From contig CAIIXF020000006.1 of assembly GCA_903813345.2 (NCBI GenBank), positions 37,289,936 to 37,353,935 of the forward strand: 64,000 bases of DNA, in the 5' to 3' direction. The stretch's first letter is position 1. Each line of letters begins with the position of its first letter. Origin of the DNA: Owenia fusiformis. Its lineage: Eukaryota; Annelida; Polychaeta; Sabellida; Oweniidae. The notes beneath the pieces were generated by a model, which searched no databases, had not been told where the DNA came from, and saw only the letters and a list, made by a program, of their open reading frames with translations. The position numbers and the translations under genes were made by a program. Below, piece after piece: positions 44,684-54,582 of this stretch.

Positions 44684-46037
44684 TTAATCATATTTGTCCT
44701 TCTGGTAAGAGACTATGAAAAGAATGACTTTCTTGGTTATAATTACCAGAACTGTTCCAATGATAATGCAAACACAACACACCAGTGCTATGATGTCGAG
44801 CAAATAGTGTTGGAAGAAATTCAGTTCATTAGCAGCTTGGGATCGTAAATGGGGTGCACCCTTGTGGTGTATTACATATTCAGCCCAGTAGACAAGTTTG
44901 TCCTTTGGTGGTATGGGTTGATCATGGTATATAGCAGCAGCTCTGTCAGCATTCGCCTTGTATGTTTTATTCTCTATAACCTCCTTCATGGCTCGTTGAA
45001 GTTTCTTGCTGGTGATTCCTTCCAAAGAAACAGTTTGACCAGATTTTACTCTATGGGAGAGTTTGTGGCAATAGAAAGGCTGATCCCAAAAGAATGGTAC
45101 TCCAATCACAGGGAGGGCGTAATGCAAAGCTTGAAAGCTGGATGAAGCTCCACACTGTGTCACAAATAGTTTAGTAGCAGGGTGATTCAATAGGCTTTCT
45201 TGAGGTATCCAATTACTCACAATCGTATTATTTCCAAGACCTTCAGGTGTGGGGCCTTCATAACTCCAGATCACAGTTTGTGGCAAAGCAGCAAATGCTT
45301 TGGCAAATATAGTACGAAGTTCTGGCCAGAGTCTACGGAACAATGACCCAAAGCTCGCAACAATTATCCCATGTTTTCCAGCTTTCTCAATAATGTTGGC
45401 ATAGTGTTGATCTAAAGGCTTTGGGTTTTCTAGGAAAAATCCTTCTACAGATATAACATGTGGCATTAAGGGAAGTGGGTAATGAAGTGCATCATTTCTG
45501 TTCATAAAGACCAGAGAGGCAGTTTTGTCAGCATTCTCTATGTAATCACAGGCATCTCCATAATCCAGTTCTTTACATATCTCAACAGATTTACTGAACA
45601 ATTTCCTGTTCACATTTTGAAGTTTAAAATAGTCCCAAACATTGTAGACTCTTTCTGAAAAAGACATTATGTCGGAGTATTGTTCAACGTAAGCAGGAAC
45701 ATATGCAAGATTGAATCTTTGTACAAGATTTGCATACCTCAAAACTCATTGGTCCCCAGTTTTCATAAAGAATCAAAGGAATATTGAAAGTTGCGGCTAT
45801 AATCCTTGACACAATCATCAGCTCATCGCTTATTATCAAGTCAAACTTTGCACTCGCAATCTTTTTCCAAACAGTTTTGTCTTTCAGAGGATGGGAAATT
45901 AAATCAAAATGTGCAGGTAGTACAGTGTCAAAGGCATCCAAAGCATCCCCTATTAAGCTGACAACATAATCCTGATTCGAAGTATTAATGTCATTGGATT
46001 GATCAACAGGTGGCTTCTTGAAATGTATGACATTAAA
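44684..46037 (-). pseudogene. UDP-glycosyltransferase UGT-C, truncated and frameshifted
   Basis: Encodes most of a UGT on the minus strand. Codons for the first ~85 residues including the signal peptide are missing: homology stops at 46037, where sequence from a UGT C-terminal tail is joined (46038-46075). A 4-bp insertion near 45735, relative to UGT-B, breaks the frame between the part with FDLIISDEL (45684-45941 frame) and the part from NLVQRFNLAY to the stop (44684-45742 frame). The donor signature is FVTQCGASSSFQAL, and the tail ends KDKYD. It resembles UGT-B in the N-terminal half and shares the TQCG variant with A and D. Confidence 0.9.
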
Positions 46038-46245
46038 TTATAGAGCAAATAGTATTGGAAGAAATTCAGTTCAGATTTTTACAAAACTAAGTTTATAAGC
46101 TTATCAGTTTCATTAGTTTCACTTGGATCTAAAATGACCCGTTGTGTGAGTTGTTGGTTATATAATGCAATGCAGTTATATGAAATATTGTCCTCTAATT
46201 GTCTAGAATCGGACACACCTTGCCTAGCTATGTGCAAATACTTTA

Positions 46246-47826
46246 TTAATCATATTTGTCCTTCTGATAAGAGAATATAAAGCAAATGACTTTCTTGGCT
46301 ATAATTACCAGAACTGTTCCAATGATAATGCAAACACAACACACTAGTGCTATAATGTCGAGCAAATAATATTGGAAGAAATTCAGTTCATTAGCAGCTT
46401 GGGATCGTAAATGGGGTGCACCCTTGTGGCGTATTACATATTCAGCCCAGTAGACAAGTTTGTCCTTTGGTGGTATGGGTTGATCATGGTATATAGCAGC
46501 AGCTCTTTCAGCATTCGCCTTGTATGTTTTATTCTCTATAACCTCCTTCATGGCTCGTTGAAGTTTCTCGCTGGTGATTCCTTCCAAAGAAACAGTTTGA
46601 CCAGATTTTACTCTATGGGAGAGTTTCTGGCAATAGAAAGGCTGATCAAAAAAGAATGGTACTCCAATCACAGGGAGGGCGTAATGCAAAGCTTGAAAGC
46701 TGGATGAAGCTCCACACTGTGTCACAAATAGTTTAGTAGCAGGGTGATTCAATAGGCTTTCTTGGGGTATCCATTTACTCACTATCGTATTATTTCCAAG
46801 ACCTTCTGGTATAGGGCCTTCGTAACTCCAAATCACAGTTTGTGGCAAAGCAGCAAATGCTTTGGCAAATGTGGTTCGAAGTTCTGGCCAGAGTCTACGG
46901 AACAATGACCCAAAGCTCACAACAATTATCCCATGTTTTCCAGCTTTCTCAATAATGTTGACATAGTGTTGATCTAAAGGCTTTGGGTCTTCGAGGAAAA
47001 ATCCTTCTACAGATATAACATGTGGCATTAAGGGAATTGGGTAATGAAGTGCGTCATTTCTGTTCATAAAGACCAAAGAGGCAGTTTTGTCAGCATTCTC
47101 TATGTTATCACAGGGATCGCCATAACCCAATTCTTTACATATTGCAATAGATATACTGTAAACTTTCCTGTTCACATTTTGAAGTTTAAAGTACTCCCAA
47201 ACATTGTAAACTCTTTCTGAGAAAGACATAATGTCAGAGGATGGGTGAAGGAAAGCAGGAACATATGCAAGATTGAATCTTTGTACAAGATTTGTATCAA
47301 AAATCATCGGTCCCCAATTTTCATAAAGAATCAATGGAATATTGAAACTTGCACTTATAACCCTTGAAACAAACATACGCTCATCGCTTATTATCAAGTC
47401 GAACTTTGACCTGGCAAACTTTTTCCAAATACTTCTGTCCTTCAGAGGAAAGGAAATAAAATCAGAATATACTGGTACTATAGTGTCATATGCATCTACA
47501 GCACTCACTATCAAACTGTTTATAAAATCCTGATTCAAAGAATTCATGTCTTTGGATACATCTACAGGTGGCTTCTTGAAATGTATAACATTGAATGTTT
47601 TGTTCATATTACTTGTCTCGCCTATTTTATACAAAGCATCATGTTCAATCTGGTCAGAAAGCAAGAAGGTTACTTGGTGCCCTGCATTCAACATAATTCT
47701 TCCAATTTTTATCACATTTCTCATTCTGCTGTTATAGCCAAAATCCACTGGAACAACAAGAATGTTTCCACATTCGCAAAGAGATGTCAACAGTACGACT
47801 GATATCAAAAGTCCTGTGAAATCCAT
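46246..47826 (-). CDS. UDP-glycosyltransferase (UGT-D), single exon, nested in a MASTL intron
   Basis: An intact 526-codon GT1 enzyme. I place the start at the ATG of MDFTGLLISVVLLTSL (47826), which begins the signal peptide as in UGT-A and UGT-B; six more codons upstream are open but not shared. Domains as in UGT-A: acceptor half, donor signature FVTQCGASSSFQAL with GVPFFFDQ, membrane helix, tail KDKYD (KxKxx). The TQCG and FQAL variants replace the usual THGG and EA. At the N-terminus, where animal UGTs carry the catalytic His (SHW-type motif), the sequence is GYNSRMRN without His. It shares its strand with MASTL, inside the intron 32647-59589, and closely resembles UGT-A in the duplicate block. 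Confidence 0.93.
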   Translation of the reverse strand: MDFTGLLISVVLLTSLCECGNILVVPVDFGYNSRMRNVIKIGRIMLNAGHQVTFLLSDQIEHDALYKIGETSNMNKTFNVIHFKKPPVDVSKDMNSLNQDFINSLIVSAVDAYDTIVPVYSDFISFPLKDRSIWKKFARSKFDLIISDERMFVSRVISASFNIPLILYENWGPMIFDTNLVQRFNLAYVPAFLHPSSDIMSFSERVYNVWEYFKLQNVNRKVYSISIAICKELGYGDPCDNIENADKTASLVFMNRNDALHYPIPLMPHVISVEGFFLEDPKPLDQHYVNIIEKAGKHGIIVVSFGSLFRRLWPELRTTFAKAFAALPQTVIWSYEGPIPEGLGNNTIVSKWIPQESLLNHPATKLFVTQCGASSSFQALHYALPVIGVPFFFDQPFYCQKLSHRVKSGQTVSLEGITSEKLQRAMKEVIENKTYKANAERAAAIYHDQPIPPKDKLVYWAEYVIRHKGAPHLRSQAANELNFFQYYLLDIIALVCCVCIIIGTVLVIIAKKVICFIFSYQKDKYD

Positions 47827-47853
47827 CTTAAATATTGTATACAAATGTGATTC

Positions 47854-47865
47854 TTAATATATAAA
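47854..47865 (-). promoter_or_regulatory. Possible TATA box upstream of UGT-D
   Basis: TTTATATATTAA on the minus strand, 28-39 bp before the ATG, conserved in UGT-A. Confidence 0.3.
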
Positions 47866-48771
47866 TCGCTAGTTCAACAGTTGGTTTCTTTGATTCAGTT
47901 CTGATCGGCATTGATATGTGAAGAGATAATATATACCCTATGGTCAAAAATTTTGTGCACCATCTAATATTTACAGATTTTAAAAATGATTTGTATCTTT
48001 ATGAACTATGATAACAGTGCTTTCAAGGATGAGTTCCTCCAATGGGGAGGACCTAGATTTTGATTAAAGGACTCAATAAATTTAAAATGATTGGTCCCAA
48101 GGATGTACTTTAACGTTGACATAAATCACCATAACCAGAACTTTACCTATCATTCTTATATGTTCTCATACTAACAAAGAGGGAAGGTCAGTAACAAACA
48201 GGGGGGAAGAAGGAGGTACGGATTCTGGACACCTGCTTAGGAGGATGACATTGTCTGTTCTATTTCAATTTCTATTTTGATTTTGATCTAATCTGATTGA
48301 AGTGTGGATAGCACTCACGAACAGCGCGAAAATATCATGCACGTGAAAAGTATGTGTATTTACAGTACTTTAGATAATTCAGTTGATGCACACATTTTTG
48401 GATCAGAGGGTATGCTGATCTTTACTAACAAAAGAGTATACAGTAATAACTCATTCATCATACTTGAAGATAAGATTTTCAAAAAGTACATACTTGGTGT
48501 CAGGTCATATACACATAGACATAACATATACTTACTACTTACTAGGTGTTAGGTCATATAGACATAACACATCTCATACAAAACTCGCAGCTGTACTAGA
48601 CTTTATGCCTGGGTCACATTTGCTGTAATTCATCGGCCTGCGCCTGGTAGATTGAGTATTTTGCTCAAAATTGTATACATGTTCTCCAAGCAAGGGATTG
48701 TTTCTGTCATATGCCAAGAGCTACCAGTATTGCGATAAAATATGGTTCAATTAACTCTTCATTCCAAAATA
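47866..48771. other. Upstream flank of UGT-D
   Basis: Aligns with 9489-10480 upstream of UGT-A. Contains an insertion-like purine-rich patch near 48180-48220. No gene. Confidence 0.6.
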
Positions 48772-49687
48772 CAAGGGTGTTAAAAAAAACGCAACCCAAA
48801 GAAATCGCGATATGTTGGAAAATACTAATCCAATTATGTTCATATTTTCAGGAAAGAAAGAAGAGACTGTGTATGTATAGCCCCAGTGGTTAGTTAGTTG
48901 TAAAACATGATGTCTTGGACACTTGCTCAAAACACGGTTGTACTAGCAAAATACGAAAAACGCTAATGGAAAATAACTATATCTTGGAAAATACTAATTC
49001 AATTATGTTTATTTTTTCAGGAAAAGAAAGAAGAGACTGTGTATGTACAGCTCCTGTCAATGGTTAGTTGTAAAACATGATGCCTTGGACACCTGCTCAA
49101 ATGACAGTTGTACTAGGAAAATATGAAAACGCAGTCAGAGGTGACTGCCACAGCAATAAAACCAAATAACTTTCTAACCATGGTGTTTTGCCACTTCAGA
49201 TTTGGCACAAATTATCCTCATTCAATGTGTGGTGAATTTGTGGAGTTTCATCAAAATCACTCCAGGGAATTTATAGTCATGGTCAAAATGCCTTCTTACG
49301 TCTCCCTGAACCAGGGCGTTTGACTGCAATTTGAAAGCATTTCAACCATGACTTTGAAGTCCCTGAAGTGATTTTGATTTCACTCTACAGATTTATCATA
49401 CAGTGGATGAAGATGGTTTGTGCCAAATTTGAAGAGCCAAAACACTATGGTTAGGAAGTTATTTAATTTTTTTGCGGTTGCATTCACCCCTGACTGCGTT
49501 TTTCGCATTTTGCTAGTACAACTGTCTCTTGAGCAGGTGTCCAAGGCATCATGTTTTACAACTAACCATTGACATGAGCTATACATACACAGTCTCTTCT
49601 TTATTTCCTGAAAATATGAACATAATTGAACCAGTATTTTTTAAGATATAGCAATTTCTTTGGGTTGCGTTTTTTTTTAACACCCTG
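48772..49687. mobile_element. 916-bp foldback element with ~380-bp arms
   Basis: Outer ends CAAGGGTGTTAAAAAAAACG and the reverse complement of TTTTTTTTTAACACCCTG are mariner-like. The left half contains two direct copies of a segment with 'agaagagactgtgtatgta' (about 48770-48950 and 48970-49125). The second copy and the following sequence are mirrored at 49440-49687. Non-coding; a partial copy without the centre lies at 10670-10900. Confidence 0.7.
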
Positions 49688-50235
49688 TATATGAACCGTG
49701 TAAAATAACCCTGTTTTTAGTTAACATAACTTATTGGTCATGATCTGACCTATTTTTTTAATTCAGTGCTCGTATGATTTTACTTCATTTAGTTGTTGAA
49801 TTAAGGATTTAATCCCTGGACTCATTCTTTGATTCCATTGAAGGTGTCATTCCTTTGAATTTTCCTATCTTTGTGTGACTGCACATTGGGAATGCAAAGT
49901 TTAGAAAACAACGCATGAGTGGTGATGCCTTGGACAACTGCTCAAAGATTAAAACGTAGTCAGATGTGACATCATAAGCATATGGTAATATTTAATTTTT
50001 TTGAATTGAGTGTCCATATTGGATTTTTTGAGCAGAAATTCTATTCCCTCAGTCAGCGTATAATATTTAGACCAAATTTGATCAAAAATTACATGCATAT
50101 TATGTCCCAAAAGAGAACCAAATCTGATAATCTTTACGAACTGAGCAGCCATATTAGATTCCTTTTGAGTATAATTCCTATGCCCATCAAGTGCGGATAG
50201 ACAAACAGTTTAATCAAACACACTGTTTGTTGGGA
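49688..50235. other. Non-coding flank, duplicated in block 1
   Basis: Aligns with about 10440-10640 and 10915-11200. No gene. Confidence 0.55.
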
Positions 50236-52100
50236 TAACTCATATAAAGAGATTAAAGAGATTTCACATCTCACTTACATAGTGTGTTTATAAATCCCTT
50301 ATATTTATAACTCTATGTGTTGGAATAAGTAATATTTTTGAGGTATCAAAGAGATTTGGCAACTCACTTATATAGCGTGTTTATAAATCCCTTATATTTA
50401 TAACTCTGTGTGTTGGAATAAGTAATATTTTTGAGGTATCAAAGAGATTTGGCAACTCACTTATGTAGCGTGTTTATAAATCCCTTATATTTATAACTCT
50501 GTGTGTTGGAATAAGTAATATTTTTGAGGTATCAAAGAGATTTGGCAACTCACTTATATAGCGTATTTATAAATCCCTTATATTTATAACTCTGTGTGTT
50601 GGAATAAGTAATATTTTTGAGGTATTAAAGAGATTTGGCAACTCACTTATATAGCGTTTTTATGAATCCCTTATATTTGTAACTCTGTGTGTTGGAATAA
50701 GTAATATTTTTGAGGTATCAAAGAAATTTGGCAACTCACTTATATAGCGTGTTTATAAATCAATCATATTTATAACTCTGTGTGTTAGAATAAGTAATAT
50801 TTTTGAGGTATCAAAGAGATTTGGCAACTCACTTATATAGCGTGTTTATAAATCCCTTATATTTGTAACTCTGTGTGTTGGAATAAGTAATATTTTTGAG
50901 GTATCAAAGAGATTTGGCAACTCACTTATATAGCGTTTTTATGAATCCCTTATATTTGTAACTCTGTGTGTTGGAATAAGTAATATTTTTGAGGTATCAA
51001 AGAAATTTGGCAACTCACTTATATAGCGTGTTTATAAATCAATCATATTTATAACTCTGTGTGTTAGAATAAGTAATATTTCTGAGGTATCAAAGAAATT
51101 TGGCAACTCACTTGTATAGTGTGTTAATAAATCCCTTATATTTATAACTCTGTGTGTTGGAATAAGTGATATTTTTGAGGTATCAAAGAGATTTGGCAAC
51201 TCACTTATGTAGCGTGTTTATAAATCCCTTATATTTATAACTCTGTGTGTTGGAATAAGTAATATTTTTGAGGTATCAAAGAGATTTGGCAACTCACTTA
51301 TATAGCATGTTTATAAATCCCTTATATTTGTAACTCTGTGTGTTGGAATAAGTAATATTTTTGAGGTATCAAAGAGATTTGGCAACTCACTTATATAGCA
51401 TGTTTATAAATCCCTTATATTTGTAACTCTGTGTGTTGGAATAAGTAATATTTTTGAGGTATCAAAGAGATTTGGCAACTTACTTATATAGCATGTTTAT
51501 AAATCCCTTATATTTGTAACTCTGTGTGTTGGAATAAGTAATATTTTTGAGGTATCAAAGAGATTTGGCAACTCACTTATATTATATAGCATGTTTATAA
51601 ATCCCTTATATTTGTAACTCTGTGTGTTGGATTAAGTAATATTTTTGAGGTATCAAAGAGATTTAGCAACTCACTTATATAGCGTGTTTATAAATCAATT
51701 ATATTTATAACTCTGTGTGTTGGAATAAGTAATATTTTTGAGGTATCAAAGAGATTTGGCAACTCACTTGTATAGCGTGTTAATAAATCTCTTATATTTG
51801 TAACTCTGTGTGTTGGAATAAGTAATATTTTTGAGGTATCAAAGAGATTTGGCAACTCACTTATATAGCGTGTTTATAAATCCCTTATATTTGTAACTCT
51901 GTGTGTTGGAATAAGTAATATTTTTGAGGTATCAAAGAGATTTGGCAACTCACTTATATTATATAGCATGTTTATAAATCCCTTATATTTGTAACTCTGT
52001 GTGTTGGAATAAGTAATATTTTTGAGGTATCAAAGATATTTTGCAACTCACTTATATAGCCTATTTAATAATCCCTCAAATCTACAACTCTGTTTATACC
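50236..52100. repeat. 93-bp satellite array, about 20 copies
   Basis: Regular 93-bp units containing 'ggcaactcacttatatagcg', 'tgtgtgttggaataagtaat' and 'gaggtatcaaagagatttgg'. Variant units recur in pairs (for example 'aatcaatcatatttataact' near 50757 and 51036), which suggests amplification of multi-unit blocks. Two units carry a 6-bp 'attata' insertion. Only a few units of the same family exist in block 1 (11216-11935). Confidence 0.92.
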
Positions 52101-52686
52101 ATCTGAGTCTAATTAATGACCAGATTAGGAGCTAATAGTAGTTGAATTGAAGGATTTTAGACGTAACAATTTGTACTTTGTTCCAGTGTATGCATATATG
52201 GAAGTTGTGGCATCAGCCAATGCTATATCAAAAAATGGTAAAATCACAAAATTAAGTAGCGCCATATTAACCCAACCTACAGTATTTTGCATTGCATATG
52301 TTCCTTGATTTGATGTCATTTTGATCTTTCACAGTGACTCAACTTTATAATATACAAGGGGCGATCCATATATTCTGATAAAAATGCTCTCATTTTGTGA
52401 TTTTTTCACATATCCCTTTCATTTTTTCAGAACATGTAGATTATGTAATTACACATACGATGCTAAAATATCTTAGCTGTATCTTAAATGAATTTTGAAA
52501 TAAGGTTGCCATGGTAACCTGTATTTAGGGTAGGCAGGTCAGTTAAATTATAACGTCTAAAATAGATAAATATGTTAATTTAATCATTCCTCGGTACCTA
52601 TTTTAAGCAGGTTGTGGCATCAGCCAATGCTATATCAAAAAATGGTAAAATCACAAAATTAAGTAGCGCCATATTAACCCAACCTA
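52101..52686. repeat. Partly duplicated target region left of the LINE
   Basis: A 76-bp stretch starting 'gttgtggcatcagccaatgc' occurs at about 52204-52280 and again at about 52611-52686. The sequence after the first copy ('cagtattttgcattgcatat', to about 52356) reappears right of the LINE (58622-58697). The pre-LINE locus was therefore a tandem duplication of about 155 bp separated by roughly 255 bp (52357-52610), and the LINE inserted in the second copy. Confidence 0.75.
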
Positions 52687-52709
52687 ATTTGAAGGAAGAG
52701 AATCAGAAA

Positions 52710-53216
52710 ATGAAACAACTCATCAATAAACAAAGCCAGGAGCTACTGTCTCAGAAAAATGACATTCAAACTCAAAAAGACGTAACGATCAAACTACAGC
52801 ACATGCAGATGCGTGAGAACATGCTCTTTTTTGGAATTGCAGAAAAGAAAGATGAGACGCAAGAAGAAACCAAAGAAAAACTTTACACCTTTCTCGAAAA
52901 TGTGATGAAGATAAGTAATCCAAAAGAGACTGTTAAAGTGGACAGAGTACATAGAAACGGCCCAAAGAGAGATGATAAGCGAGAAAGGCCAATAATATGT
53001 CATTTGAATCCCTATGATGGAAAACAAGTACTGTATAATCATGTGAGGAACCTAGCAAATACAAGATACAGAATGGATGAGCAATATCCTCCAGAGATCC
53101 AACAGCGGCGTAAAGCACTATTACCAGTTTTGATGGAGAACAAGAAAAAAGGACATAGAGTTGTATTGAGATATGATAAACTGTACATTAATGGCCAGCT
53201 TTATCGTAGCGAATAG
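52710..53216 (+). CDS. LINE ORF1 protein (L1 ORF1p-like RNA-binding protein)
   Basis: 168 codons from the first ATG. A short Gln/Lys-rich coiled coil (about 1-40) is followed by the RRM-type core beginning RENMLFFGI (about 50), the VDRVHRNG motif (about 87), and the C-terminal domain with PPEIQQRRKALLPVL and RYDKLYINGQLY. These are the conserved landmarks of L1/Tx1 ORF1p, the nucleic-acid chaperone that coats LINE RNA. The frame is open upstream for 32 more codons, but these come from the duplicated target sequence and hold no ATG, so the natural N-terminus is probably lost. Confidence 0.82.
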   Translation: MKQLINKQSQELLSQKNDIQTQKDVTIKLQHMQMRENMLFFGIAEKKDETQEETKEKLYTFLENVMKISNPKETVKVDRVHRNGPKRDDKRERPIICHLNPYDGKQVLYNHVRNLANTRYRMDEQYPPEIQQRRKALLPVLMENKKKGHRVVLRYDKLYINGQLYRSE

Positions 53217-54582
53217 ACATCAACATGAAAAATCATTTGGACATAGTATAGAACCAGAATAAATATTTCATTTTTGGCAAATATAAACATTTATATGGGC
53301 AATCAACCCTACATACTTCAATATTACATGTTCCAGAACAAATACATGGACAGAAAAAGCCTGCTAATTGTAACATGTGCATAAAGACAATTAATGAAGC
53401 GTTTAAAAGTCTAATCAATTTTGCAAAATTCTAGCTTTGAAAGACTATCACAATTACATTAACACTTAAAGAAAATAATGCCAATTAATCAAGCAACAAA
53501 TCATGAGTGAATGAATGATTCAATCGAAATGTTTGATATCTAAGAAAGGTAGTTAATAATCAAATGTGTGAAACTATGAAATCATTTTAATGCAAACAAT
53601 ATCGTTAACTATTAAAGGCACTTATTCAGTGCCCAGACTAGTTATTAACATGTAGACATATGTGCTCTTGGACCCATGTACATTTATCTGTAAATAGTGT
53701 CTGAACTAAACAATCAATTAAATAGTTTTAGAATTATATGTGTTTCCTTTAAACATGATCTTACTAAATGCATCCATCAACTGAGAATGTGTATGAGTGA
53801 AACTTCGTGTCACTGATTAATGTTGTTTTTTGGGTGCTTAAGTGATAACTTGGAACACAATCAGGTAGGTACCGTTTTGTTTGAATTTAAAATGCAGAAT
53901 ATTTTTAAAAGCATTTTAGAACATTTTGAACATCTCGCAATTGCACACACCATTTCATGTAAGTGTATGGATGCAAAACAGTCAAAATAACTCCAGAGCA
54001 TTGGGCCTATTGCGGTTACGGGTCAACGCGGTAGCCTGGCGTCTGGCCGTTGAATGGGGGGTGCTCTGGATGTAATATACTGCATCTAAAACTCAAAGGT
54101 ATATATTTCTCGTTATATTTCATAATCACGAAATCTAAAAAAGACGTATAATTTGACCACCAAATTAAAATAGATAAACAATTATTAAGAACATGAGCCT
54201 GTTGGCGCCATTTATTTTATTGGTTTTAATTGCCAGCTCAAAATCAAAATCTCGCACGGCAATTAACAGGTATATTGTACCTTTACATCTGAACAGCGAG
54301 TGTATAGTTTAACTGAAATAAACTGACAATTCAAATAAATAGTTATGTTTGTTGTTTTAAGATGTATAAATGTGTGGTGTGTTGTATGTATGTGTATGTG
54401 TGTGATGGTTGAGTATATTGTATATATGGTTGACTTTTGGCAAATCCTTACAATTGATACAATGCATAAATGAAATCCTTACAACTGATAACAATGTATA
54501 TTACACTACAGGTAAGTATGTACACATATGTACTGACATTTTTTGTGAAATAAACATAAAAACATTTTTGTTTGTTTGTTAA
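53217..54582 (+). other. Long spacer between LINE ORF1 and ORF2
   Basis: About 1.37 kb without a convincing ORF; unusually long for this group. A GT-rich patch (54370-54410) and a GC-richer patch (54010-54060) are present. It may be an older insertion, a decayed end of ORF1 or 5' part of ORF2, or a true feature of the family. Confidence 0.5.

Noticed and set aside
46246-47844. UGT-D start at 47844 (six extra codons)
   Set aside because: The ATG at 47826 begins the signal peptide shared with UGT-A and UGT-B; the upstream codons are not conserved as coding sequence.
50236-52100. CRISPR-like regular repeat array
   Set aside because: Units are contiguous 93-bp tandem repeats with no unique spacers, in an animal genome.
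52614-53216. A 200-codon LINE ORF1 starting upstream of 52710
   Set aside because: The first 32 codons begin at GTG and come from duplicated target DNA outside the LINE; the first ATG is at 52710.
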